Shown in pieces: positions 14,701 to 28,400 of a stretch of DNA of 64,000 nt; within the stretch, counting starts at the first letter, position 1; each line of letters opens with the position of its first letter. The position numbers and the translations under genes were made by a program. The notes beneath the pieces are model-generated. The model saw only the letters and a list, made by a program, of their open reading frames with translations. It had not been told where the DNA came from and searched no databases. The stretch comes from Acomys russatus (lineage: Eukaryota > Chordata > Mammalia > Rodentia > Muridae), in the NCBI RefSeq assembly GCF_903995435.1, contig NC_067161.1:16139606-16203605 (forward strand). Direction: 5' to 3'.

Positions 14701-17700
14701 AGTCTTGTGAAGGACAGGAAGGAGGCCATGGCGTGCTCTCTGAGAAATGAACTGGTCTCTGTTATGTACTCACTAAACAGTAGATTCTATAGCATGAATT
14801 TGGAAAATGTGAGTTTGTTCCTCTACATTTTGGTAAATCTTGGGGTAATTTAGGTGTGATATGAATGCCATTTTTTATTTGTAGACATCACATGCAAAAA
14901 ATCTGATAGGTAAATGCAGAAAACCGCAAATCAAATAAGTCAATCTATTTAAGTGGCATGAAAATATGTAAGTAGTACAATATAACACAACACAAGAATG
15001 CATCATATGCCTCAGGTGTCCACTGGCCACCGTGCTGCATCACTGTGTGGCCATCGCACCCTTCCTTCCCTGACACCACCATTTTCCACCCTGACATCAC
15101 TTCACAGTTCCTCACAAACTGCAATGTTAATGATTCTTCCAAACTTCATGACTTTTCAAGACAAAAGTGACACATCTGCTGCACTGTGCAGGTGTTTCTA
15201 AGTCACTATATCTGTACAATTCTACCAAACATTTCCTAGAATTCTGTCCTTGTTTCCATAACCTCCTTTCTCTCCTAAGGCCTGCGCAGCACTGTATAAC
15301 AAGTCACTTTTAGAAACACATATATCGTGTTACAATAACTAAATCAAGTCAGTGAATGCTTATCATGAGGCTCAAAGACTATAACCATTTTTAACCTGTT
15401 AAGTGACAAGAAGATATAGTAGCATGCAATATTGATAAGTTGGTACACAAAGTATTATTTTAAGCATGAAAAGTAAAGTAATGCTTACAAAAGTTAACAC
15501 AGCAAAATCACTTGCAAGCTACCCAACTAAGAACATTTCAATGGAAACCACTCCAAACCCAAAACACCTTAATAAATGAGTGATCATCACAGCCTGGAGG
15601 AGCTTAGGATATACTATGGGTGAAAACACAAGACCAAAAGACCAAAGTGTAGAGCTGGAGAAATGGCTCAGGAGTGAAGCGCTTGCACACATGCACATGC
15701 AAAGGGGGGGAAAGGACGAGAAAGCCAAGGGACAATCAGCACCTTTATACACAGGCAAGACGACAGGCACTCGGGAAAAATGTTGGAAATTCCTAGAAGT
15801 TTGCACAAACTGTCCTTATAACTCAGCAATTTCATGCCTAGGGGTCTACATGGAAAAATGGGGGAAACTGGACCAGGAGGAAAGCTTGTATGTAAATGTC
15901 CCAAGTATAACTGCTCACAGTGGCAAAGAAGGGAAGCTCGAACAGCCAGCAAGCTCAGGAACTAGTAATAAATAGAAATATACAATAAATAGAAATAATA
16001 AATAGAAATAAATTCTTTCTTTCCTTTCCTTTTTCTTTTTCTTCTTTTTCGGTTTTTCAAGACAGGGTTTCTCTGTGTAGCCTTGGCTGTCCTAGACTTG
16101 CTTTGTAGACCAGGCTGGCCTCGAACTCACAAAAGATCCTCCTGCCTCTGCCTCTCTGAGTGCTGGGATTAAAGGCGTGAACCACAATGCCTAGTGGTAA
16201 CAGATGTTTTAAAAGTTGCATGTAATAAAAAGGAATGACACTCTGACACAACACGATGAAGCATCATCATTTTGCTTGGGGAAAGGTACTATGCATGTAC
16301 AAAAAAAAAACTACACATACCATCATCTCTTTCTATGGAATATCTGCAAAAAATGTCAATCTGTGAAAGCAGAAAGCACATTAGAGGACAGTGGCAGAGA
16401 CAGGCTTAGCTGATCTTTCTAGGGTAATGCAAATAATTCTAGAACTGAATTGTGAGAAAGTTCATACAACCATAAATTTACTAAAACTAAAACTTTTTCT
16501 AAAGGGTTATAACTGTTGGTTCTGATATACTGACTGTTTTGCAAGCACTTAATTGTATTTAATGATGTAATGTATATTATGTTTCGTAAGTGGAGAAGAA
16601 GGGAAGGAAAGGTACTGACTTATAAACGCAAGTACAGCTAAACTACGCAGCTGTCTGAAGAGGAAAAGGATAGTACTCCAGTGCAGGGAACCACAGACGA
16701 CCACACACTGAGGCAGAAACAGTTGGTATGAGATGAGGCCCTCCTGACAAAAGAAACTGGATGACATTAGTGAAGATACAAGGTCATCTAAACAAGGACA
16801 GCTCTTCAGTACTAAGCTAGGAAACCGGTATCTGAGTGATAATCAATAGAAGGCCATGGTTAACTATACTAGTAATGTAGAAAGCGGTGTGGTGAGCCCA
16901 GAGCTGGGCAATGGTGTTTACGAGTGAACTACAGAGGTTATTAGAAGAGTATCATCTAAAACTGAGGAGTTACGTCAACCTGAAAAGGCAGTGTGACTAG
17001 CCAGGCCATTCATCCTACGCATGTTTTATTTGATCTCACATGCCTATTACTATACATGTCCATTAGACACATCATGTCATAACCAAAATTCTAATCTCCT
17101 GACAAAAACAATATTTGTTTTTCAAGACTGAGTTTCTCTGTGTAGCCTGGCTGTCGCAGAACTTGCTCTGTAGACAAGACTAGCATCAAACTCAGAGATT
17201 CACCTGCCTCTGCCTCTCAAATGCTGGGATTAAAAGTGTGAGCTACCACCACCCAGCTCATCACTTTTGCTTCCAAGAGTATGTGTATGTGTGTGTGAGA
17301 CACAAGGTCTCAAATATCCCAGGCTGGCCTTGAATTCAGTATGCAGTCAAGGATAACCCTGAGTTTCTGATTATCCTGCCTCTACCTTCCAGGTCCTGGG
17401 ATTATAGCCTTTTACCACCATGTCCTGCTTGTACAGTGGTGGGGACTGAACACAGTGCTAGACAGTCACTCTACCACCTGAAATACATCCCAGCCTTGCT
17501 CAGCTTGTGATGATAAAAGCCTAATAGTCCATGGTAAGCTGGAAAGTATTTACTGCATCTAACTACAAGCAGCACAGTGCAGCATCACAGTGTAGAATAT
17601 CATTGTTTACCCTTGCAGATAACGAAAGGCTACAGCTTACTGCCTCTGTCCAGTATCACAAAAGTGTGGTGACCCTGTATCACCAACACAAGAAAAAAAA

Positions 17701-20700
17701 ATCAAAATTCATATTCTGAAGTATTGTTTATATAGAATCAAAGTATTATAAAAAACATCGGAAATCGCTCTTGGGAGGCAGAGGCAGGTGGATCGCTGTA
17801 AGTTCAAGGCCAGTCTGGTCTACAAAGTGAGTCCAGGACAGTTAAGGCTACACAGGGAAACTCTGTCTCGAAAAAAAAAAAAAAATCAGAAATCAAATCA
17901 CTGTAAATTAATATCCATGTTCCTTACTTTAAAAAATGTTTCTAGTTTTAAAATATAAGTCAAATAGATAATCTGAATCCTTGTAACTATTAAGGAAATG
18001 TGTTCAGTAATTACTAAGTACAATTTTCATTGTCAACTTCATTGATGTGCAATCACCTCAGACTGGTAAAGCACACTTCTGGACATGTCTGTAACAGTGT
18101 TTCCAGAAAGGACTGGCCAAGGGAGAAAGAACTACCACTAGCATGGGCAGCATCCTATGGACTTGAGACCTTAAGAGAATAAAAGGGATGGGAGGGAAAC
18201 GGCCAAATGAGCGCTGGCATTGCTCTTCTGCCCCTCCTATCCACGAAGAAGCCTCTGCCACAAAACCCCAATGCCAACTGTGCCCCAGCACACAGGACAG
18301 CCAGCCATGGAACGAATGCTCTGAAAGCATGAGGCAAATTAACTGCCCTCCTTTCAGCCGTCCTCTTGGGTGTTCTGTCACAGTGACACAACAGTTAAAT
18401 AATACAGTTATCTTCCAGAGCAAAGCAACAAACGCAGGTGAGCTAACTAGTGAACACATCAAGCCTTTACGAAATAGCTGCCAAGAGACCTACGTAGAGA
18501 CTACCTAACCTATTGTAGTCCAAAGTTATCTTCTATTATTTACTCTCTCACATCCAGGAGTGGATCCCAGCCCTCATGCATGCTAGGCAAGCATTCCACC
18601 TCTGACTACAACCCCATCCCCAAATTATCTTAATACACAAACTGAAAGCATTGCAAGAACATGAAACTAGAAACCAGTTGTCTCTCTTAAAAAGAGTTGT
18701 AAAAATTCTCAACATTTCAGCAAGTTGAACCCAATAATGTACGAAGAATTAAAGAGTAGAACAAAGTGGAATTTATCTTAGATATGCAAGGCTGGCTCAC
18801 TACATAAAACCATTAACAGCCTACAGAATAAAAACCATATGATAATATCAATAGGTGTCAGAAAAGCATTTAACAAATGTTATTCAATTAAGAATAAAGA
18901 GGAGCCGGGCGTGGTGGCGCATGCCTTTAATCCCAGCACTCGGGAGGCAGAGGCAGGTGGATCGCTGTGAGTTCGAGGCCAGCCTAGTCTACAAAGCGAG
19001 TCCAGGACAGCCAAGGCTACATAGAGAAACCCTGTCTCAAAAAATAAAAAAATAAAAAAAAAAAAAAAAAAATAAGAATAAAGAGGAACTTTCTCAATTT
19101 GATCTAGAATATGCCACTGGAAAACAACAACTACAGATGGCATCACATTTAACAAGGAGGAATTTAAAAAGCTCCCCACCATGTTCAGGAACAAAGCAGG
19201 AAGTGCTCTCACCATTACTTCAGGTTTCATTTACTTGGTGTGTTCCCTTCCCTCCCAACCTCCAAACTGGCTTGCTGTAAAGCATTAACTCACAATTTAG
19301 CCAAGGCTGGTCTCAATTGTGGCAGCCTCCTACCTCAGTGTCCCATGTGCCACCATATACAAGTCACCATGTACATCTGCTTATGTCTAGAGCAATGTTA
19401 CTCACATTTTTTTCAAAACTTGGAAGTAACCGAAACATCTTATAAACATTCAGACAATGAACAGTATTATTCATAACTAAAGAGAAATGAGATCACTGAG
19501 TAAATCATGAAAAGATATGGCTTATTATAAATGAAAGAAGGGAATCTGAGAAAGCTACATACTCTGAGTCTCACCATATGCTAGTCTGGAAAGGCAAACA
19601 GTGGAGGCTAATCAGAGATGGGGCTTGAGGTAAAGAGGGAAGCTGCAGCAGGGCACGGGAATTGCAGGGTAGGGACACTGCCTTACACACTGCTGTAACA
19701 GCAGACGCATGCCACTGTGCGCTGCCCAAATCTAGACAATAGCCTACACTTACACAGACATCAGGGAAGCCATCCATGAATAGAGGCGGGGAGTGTAAGT
19801 TTTGCTAAGAACCTAAAAATGCTCTAACAAAAACAACAATAATGAGTCTATTTAAGATATGTCCTAAGTCATGACTTAGATGGTTTTTTAAAATGCAAAT
19901 GCCTCTCTTTTGCTGTCTTAAGTGCAGAACTTTCTGCAGACTGAAGGCAAACTGCATCACTGGATGGTTCTAACCACTGAATTTTGATCTTAAAAAATTT
20001 TAAAACATCAGATATTTTCATTTTTCTAAAACAAAAATATAAACCACATTAACTTTGAGTCTAAGTAACAGAAATAACACAATAATCTGTCTCTACTACA
20101 AAGAAAAAGTAATTTCATATCCTAATTATTATATTTGTCCATATAAAATGCAAGCTTGCACATATATAATATGTGAAGTGTATGATTCGCAAACACATGT
20201 GGCTACTCTACAGTAACAATGTTCTTACTATAAGTAGGAAATCAGCTGTGGGTTTTAAGTGTAGCCACAGTGACTATGGTATAACAGTCTGAGCAATACT
20301 GCAGAGCTGGTTTCTTTCTGGGCATTCAGCTGCATACAATTAAGAGCATAAACTCTATGCAGATTTAGCGTACTTAAATGACAACTCTATTTCCAGGTTG
20401 TGTGATCCTGAGCAGGTCAGAGCTCATCATATCCAATTTACTCATTTGTAAAATAAGAATAATTGATTCATTTATTTGGAGGATAAAATATAATAGTGAA
20501 CATCTTAACAAATACATCATGTACAAAATACAATTTATTATTAAATTAACAAAATTTTATAATTACGTATTCCCTCATTACATCACCATCATTCCACGAA
20601 TAAGACTTAACTACCATCTTAAAGTAATAAAACTAAATCACAAGCCAAATAAAAGTTCAGCAAAAAAGAACATTTTTATATTTAAAATATGATTTGTTTA

Positions 20701-23700
20701 AAAAATTAATGAATCACTTACTGATGTCTATCCTCTGCTCAACAGGTAAAGGATCGAGCCTGGTAGCCAGCTTTGAAAGGCATGTTGCTGCAAGGAGCTG
20801 AGCATAGGGTGTCTGCAAGGAACGGAACTGCTGTTATCGTCACAAAACTCAAACAGTCAAAGTACAATTTCCTGAACAAAACCAATTCATTTTTTAAAGA
20901 TTTATTTATTTATGTTATGCCTATGAGTGCTCTAGCTGCATGTACACCCACAGGCCAGAAGAGGGCATCAGATCACATTATAGATGGTTGTGAGCCACCA
21001 CATGGTGGCTGGGAATTGAACTGAGGACCTCTGGAGGAGCAGACAGTGCTCTTAACCGCTGAGCCATCTCTCCAGCCCCAGAAACCAATCATTTTTTTAG
21101 TTCTCCAAAGTAGATTTATGATGAATAACACACGTGCTTGAAATAACCTATGTAGACCCACAAGTGTACACAATCCTTCATAAAAGACTGAATGGCTGAA
21201 GGAGGTACACACAGCCATCCCAACAGCAGCAGGTGAACGGGGAAAACACATGTCTGTGAACAAGTGCAACACGAACACTGCACATGGCCTAGCAGGTCTG
21301 CACAGTCTCTTCTCTCGTCCTCCACCAAATACGGCTGGTCCCACACCTGAGAAGGCTGTGCGCACAAGCCTTTGCAATGCCTTTCCCACCATGAGTTCTG
21401 TGTTCCTTCAGATTTATGTCCGACAGCGCGCTGGGGCCATCAATTTTCATTTTTCTTAAAGATCTGTATTTTTAGCTTGTGTTTATATATGTGTGCTCAC
21501 ATGAGCTTATCCTCAGAGGCCAGAGGATGTCAGGTGCAGTTGTGAGGCATCCAGTGTGATGTTTTCCTCGAGTGCTCCTAACCACGGAGCCATCTCTCCA
21601 GCCTCACCACCAATGTTCTCAACAGTGTACTCAAACTCCATAAACACATGTTCATCCTGCAAAATTCACTTCCTATACTCATTCCACTCCTACAGATTTC
21701 TTGCCAAAATGGTATTTTTTATTTTGACTACAAGGTGGGAAAAAAAATTATGAGCCAAATGAACCGAATTCTGTTTTTTTATAGATTGTGAGCTAAAACT
21801 GGTTTTCATAGTTTTAAACAGTTAAAAACGATTTAAAAACAATACTTTGTAATGTATAAAAAAAAATAGATACAACCTGAACTTCAGTGATAAATTTTTT
21901 GTTTGTTTGTTGAGACAAGGTTTTTTCTGTGCAGCCTTGGCTGTCCTGGAACTCACTTTGTAGATCAGGGTGGTCTCACTAAACTCATAGAGATCCGCCT
22001 GCCTCTGCCTCCCAAGTGCTGGAATTAAAGGCCTGCGCCACTACACCCAGCTCGTAATAAAATTTCTAAAGCACAAAGCCTCACTCAGTGTTTACTTGTT
22101 GTCCATGGCTGATTCCATGGGTAAAGGCAGACCTTAGCAGTTAAAACTGACCCTGTGTATATTCAAATCTGGCTGCTGCTCATGCACCACAAACTGCAGT
22201 AATATAACCCCACAGAGTCGAGACAGAGCCAGCATGACACATACTTTTCCCTACATCAGGGTATTTGCTCCATGTCAAAGAAAAAAACAAAGTGGACTTT
22301 AAATGTCTAATGTTAAATTAGATGGCAAATGAATGTGCTTTCTCGGTACCTTTTAGGGCAGCTACCTTGTCCTAAAAGAATATACTGTGACAGTTTCAAA
22401 CTAAGCAGTCATAACAATATTCCCAACTCAAAGAAAGTCAGTAGTCTTTTTGAAATTTAATACAGACTATGTCAGGATGGCAGTTTCCCTTAAAAGAAGT
22501 AAAATATGAGACTATAAACCAAAGCTACGTTTACAAGCTAGTGATGAGCTAATCACCATTGTTTTACTGCAGCAGCTGAGATCCAAGTAGAGAAAATGAA
22601 CCTCACTACCTTTTCAGAGAGAACTAATGCTCAGAGATAAGGACACTGAAGCAACACCAGAAGTCAACATAAAGGCAGGGCAAGTAAACTGCAAAGGTTG
22701 ATGTTAGCTTCCAATGAATGGGCTGATGTGACTAGTGACTGTTTGTGCTATCAACATAACAGATGGCTGCCACCAGCTGATTCTGGAAGCCAAGGATGAA
22801 TGGCAAGCAATCTGAGAACTGCTACCTTCTATGAAGAAGCTGTGGAACTATAGGCCAGAATGTTTTCAAAGGATCTGAAGAAACATTAATTAAACATAAA
22901 CCTTAGGTAAAATGCGCCACATACACGTGCTGACAGTATTTGAAGCAGAAAAGGGCTTAGCTAGTTAAAGTCACAAAGCTAATCATCATCATCATCATCA
23001 TCCTGTATTGTTCACATTATTACTAGCATTTATTCTGGAGTGAATATCTGAATCTCTCCTAACTCAGGGAGGCAAAGGTGCTCATTTACTTTCATGACTC
23101 ATCTTCTACTCTGTAAATTTTGGCCAGACAGATTCTCAATACCCTGACTTGCCCCCAACAAAGAAGACTAGTAACTTATCACAGATAAATTGTATTTTTT
23201 TTTAAAGCACACGGCTGAAAAGAAAATTTTATAGGTAAAACAAAACCACTATTTTTCACTATTAAATGGCTTTAGAAATTACCACATACAACAAACCCCT
23301 TCTCTCAGTGAGTCCAAGCTAATGCTCAATGTGAAGGGGAGGTGTGGGACCGGGTGAGTGGCTCCAGTCACTCGGCAGCATTAGCACTGCTGGAGCCACA
23401 AGCACTGCCAGGCAAGGCACTTCACAAGTTCCTACTGAGAAAAGCTTCAGCAGGGAGTGAAATCGCCATTCCCAGTACGTTTTCTAATCTCCGATTGCAA
23501 TCGCAGTAGCATGTTTAGACACTGATACAAATATAAAGAAAATTTCCATATTTGGAAATCCATTTTGCTATAAAATTGAGGACCTTCTACCAATTTTTAA
23601 TTGAAAATCATTAATATACAATATAATAACAGGCAAAAAAGCAAACATGAAGAAGATTTAATAGAAGTTCAAAAATGTCTTCTGAGTGAAAGCTTGCATA

Positions 23701-25352
23701 AGGTAGATCAGACACTAACATGCTGGTATAAGATTTAACAGAACCTAGGTTTGTAAAGATATTTTCAAAGATGTAAAATTTTAGGCAAATGACAGTGTTC
23801 ACCTTAATACCTGCATTTTCAAGGCAAAAGCAGGTGGATTACTGTGAATTCAAGGCCGGCCTGGTCTACCCAAAGTTACACAGTAAGGCCTTGTCTAAAG
23901 AAAGAATTTCATTAGAAATTTGCATGAATATGTGAACTGTGAACATCCACAATCAAGTCTAATAACAGAAAACACCAAGTCTAACCTCTCTCAGCCAAGC
24001 AGTACGACATAAAAAAACATGTTCAGTACTTAATGAAGGTGCAAAGAGGCAGTTAGCTCTCTTCTAAATAATCCTTGGCTTTTCTAGAGTTAACGTTAGC
24101 CTGGTTGCCTATAACACTGGCATTTTCTCTCTTTTTTTAGTTATTCCTGAAATGTAATTGGGAGGGCCAGGGATGTAACTTGGTAGAGAGCTCCCCTAGC
24201 ATGTAAAGGCCCTAGTTCGCTCCTCAGCACTGTTAAAATAAACATACACAATGTGACATCAAAGCAGGCCAAGAAAAACCAGCAAACTACTTCAGCACAT
24301 TCCTATGTCTACTTTGTGGCTGTTTTCTATGTTTCCTTCCCTGCCTTTCCAGTTCTTTCCTGTGTAACTCTTTTGACAGAAAATTACAATCAGAAGACGT
24401 GGCAGTAAGGGGAGTGGGGATGTCTCTGACACCAACTCTGTGGCCTGCTTTTCGATCACTTCCCACAGGGGAAGAAGATATGCTGATGGGGAGGAGCTCC
24501 CCTTTTCTGAGGAGTAGGGGAGTAGGGGCAGGAGGAAGAGGGAGGGAGGGTGGGACTGGGAGAAGAGGATGGAGGGGGCTATGATCAGGATGTAAAGTGA
24601 ATAAATAAATTTTTTTAATAAAAAAAAAAAGATGTTGCCAAAGCTCTGGGTACTCATGCTATCCCACTGCTATTAGCATTAACTCTGGCCTTTCACGGTT
24701 AATCACTCATCACATACTTACTGTTCCTTGTTCTAATAAAAGTTGACACTTGCTGAGACATTCTGGGCTGTCAATCAGTTCCAAGAGGGCTTTCTCAGCC
24801 TCTATTCTCTCTGTGAGATCAGTGCCTACGTAGAGATGAGTACACAGTGCTTCCAATTCAGCCAAACTCTTCAGAGAAAGAAAAAAAAAATCTGACTTAA
24901 ATGAAAAAATAATATATTAAACACAATAAGTAAGGCGTAGAGAAATAACGTTTATATACATCCATTCAATACTCAGTTACTGAGCAGTAAAGACGCACTT
25001 AACACTGGGCAAAAGAAGCACATTTCCTACTTCCCAAATGACTTATCATTATGCAGTGTAAATTTAGGTAAAGGAGAAGATTCTCTCCTTTACAAAGTTA
25101 TGCCTGAAAGAAGTAACATATATGCTAAAATGTTCAAAGAATGCCTCAAACCTAAAGGGCAAGCCAAATGAGGAGTAGACTAGAAGGTAGTGTAGACAAA
25201 GAAATAGCATTTACAGCCGGGTGCAGTGGCACACGCCTTTAATCCCAGCATTTGGGAGGCAGAGGCAGGTAGATCTCTCAGTTCGAGGCCAGCCTGGTCT
25301 ACAAAGTGAGTCCAGGACAGCCAGGGCTACACAGAAAACCCTGTCTCAGAAA

Positions 25353-25427
<75 letters not shown>

Positions 25428-28400
25428 GAAGGAAGGAAGAAAGAAAGGAAGGAAGAAAAAGAAAGATAGCATTTACAAGGGCTTGAAATAAAATGAATGC
25501 ACTCATTTCAAGGCATTAAACAGTGGCCAGTAAACAGCTAGGAGATAACCAACAAAGAGATGGGGTGGGGAGAATGACCACACCCATGCTGCCAATAGTT
25601 CACTGTACATTTTTTTATTATTTCCAACCCTACTGCCTATAACAAAGAACTAACTATAATTACACGTGTGCTGATCTAGGCCTTCAACAGTGCTTCAGGT
25701 GAACCATGCCATGATTTTTAATCCTACAGTATTCCTGACAACATTCTAACTAATTAATGTAGAGGATTTTAGATTATAAGCACAAAGATTAACTCACTCT
25801 GTCTATAAATAGAACATTTAGAAACAATGAACTACAAAGTGAGATCAGCCACTCTGGCTTAGAGAATCTTGTTAAAGCCATTTATTAAAACAAATTATTT
25901 CACTTGGAACTTGAATTACATACTCAACAAAAATGTTGGCAGAAATTTCAAAAACAGGTCGCCAAATGAACATAATGGGATCCAAAAGAAATGCCAATTT
26001 TGTTCAGTTTTGGCCTGAGTTTTTACATGCAGCTTATAGCTACTCTAGGCTTCACAGCTCTCAGATACACAAGCAGCCATGAAACAAAGATCCCATGGCT
26101 CCCACCCTGTTTCCACTTCTCTCTAGCTCCTTCACATTCCTACTTCCCTATCTGAGGCACAGCTCAGTGGCCATGATTCAGAAATTTTCTCCCAATGAGT
26201 CCTAAAATAAGGTATGAAACTGGTTCGTTAAAATAAAGGACCTCGTTGGGCATGATGGTGCATAGCTGTAATCCCGTCATCTAGGAGGAGGCAGGAGTAT
26301 TGTCTTATGTCCATCATGTCAACTTGAGTTAAATGAGGCAGAGCTGTGTGTATGCACACAACATACTTTGCACTCACTACTGTTAGAACACTGTAAGATA
26401 AGTAACGTTATCCCCAAAAGATAGCTGCAGTTCCTAACCCTCAATCTATGAAAAGGGTTCTTTTTTTGTTTTGGTTTGGTTTGGTTTTGAGTTTTTTGTT
26501 TTTGTTTTTTGTTTGTTTGTTTGTTTGCTTGAGACAGGATTTCTCTGTATAGTCATGGCTATCCTAGACTCGCTTTGTAGAGCAGGCTGGCCTCAAACTC
26601 ACAGCGAACTGCCTGCCTCCCAAGTGCTGGGATTAAAGGGGTGTGCCACCACTGTCCAGCTGAAAAGGGTTCTTTATAAACTCTTAGTTAAGGAATTTGG
26701 ATAAAAGCATCCTGCATTTAGAGCAGTCCCTAAGTCCAACTCTAAACCCACTTACGGGCACCCTATGAGAGAGGAAGGACATGGTGGCACATTTCTACAA
26801 CCCAGCATTCTGGAGGCTAAGGCAGGAAGACTCAGAATTCAAGGTCATCCTGTGCTACATACGAAATTGCTGTCCAAACAAAAAGTCGTTGCTGACGGGT
26901 TAGGGGCACTGGCCCCCTTTTCTGCACAGTAAAACTTTCCACAAAACTGCATGCAAATATAAAGATTGGTCATGAAGTAGAACAGTCCTTCTGCCAATAC
27001 ACCAATACACAAGGGGACGTGTGAGTGCCCACCTAGGCCTTTTAAAGCACTATGAAATTTGAGTATGAGGTAGAGTCCAAACCTACTTCCCTAAAATACC
27101 ATCTGCACCCCTCATAAAGCCCCTTGCAAAGGTAACTCTGGTGAACACTATCACCACTCTTAGAAAACCATTAATTGTCTGGAAAGAGTAAGGGTGGGGG
27201 GAATGTTTCAGATGCAGAGAGATACAGGGAAGAAGGCCATAGGAAGACAGGCAGAGAATGGAAGGCCTTATCTAAAACGAAGAAGCACCAAAGCTGCCAA
27301 AACCCATGAAAGGTAGGGCCGAGGCCTCCAGAAGAAACCAACCCTATCTGTCCTTTGTGTCAGTTTTCTGGCCTTCAGAACTGAGAAGGATTTGAGTTTT
27401 AAGCCACCCCAGTTGTAGCAATTTGTTACAAAAGACCTAGGAAACCAATATTTTTTAAATTTATTTATTTTTTACATATACATTTATCTTATTACACATA
27501 AATACAATAAGCTACATACAGCAAGAAGAACCATGAAACAATCAGGAATTATAAAAATGTTACATTCATAATGTTTTGAATATTTGAATTAGACAACCTT
27601 GAATAAAACATTTTTCCCATCTTGTTGAGTATAAAATTTTGAATGTAAATCAATATCTATAATATCTCATCTCTATCAACTTAAAACATCTAGACCTAAA
27701 AACATCTTAAGTCCTAAACAACTAAGCTTAATTGTAAAGCTAACCTATCTGGTCTTCAACCCATTAGAGACTTGAGAAGGAATAAAAATTAATTACCTGA
27801 GTAGACCAGAAGTACAGGTTAGCAGCTTCCAAAATGAAAAAATGACAGAGACAGTTTGCTACCTGAACAGTCACCCACGACTCTAACACTGGAGCATCAT
27901 CTTCAGCCTTCTGGCCCAGTACATCTGACAGACATATTTGTGAGGCAGGAACTATTGAGAACTTGCTTACCCTATCTTGGCAGGGGGTTGGAAACTAACA
28001 TTTTAAAATATAAATACTTATATTATTCAAGTCAATGGTATCTAATTATCTAAGTAAGTCTATTAAGAAAGATTGTAAAAAAAAGGTCTGGATATTATTT
28101 GCTTTGCTATACTGATTTAATAAACTTCAAGACAAAAAGACAGGTATATAGTTAGTGTTCAGTCAACATTACCAATCATTCTTTTTCTCCAAAGACGTTT
28201 TAAATTATTTTTAATTTATTTTATATGTGTGAGTGTCTTAACATTTAGTTTTATGCATATGGGTGTTTACTTGCATGTAAATCTGTGTTCCACATAAGTG
28301 CACTGCCTCCAGGAGAGGGCACTGGCTCCCTTAGGCCTGGAGACAGAGCTATTTATTAGCCATCACATGGGTGCTAGGTATCAAGCCAGGTCCTCTGGAT

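Noticed and set aside
14349..14729. 126-codon minus-strand open frame as a single-exon gene
   Set aside because: Only 14484-14650 is homologous to RANBP17; both extensions cross splice sites.
15580..15975. 131-codon plus-strand open frame
   Set aside because: Its second half resembles the conserved L1 ORF2 end, so it is repeat-derived.
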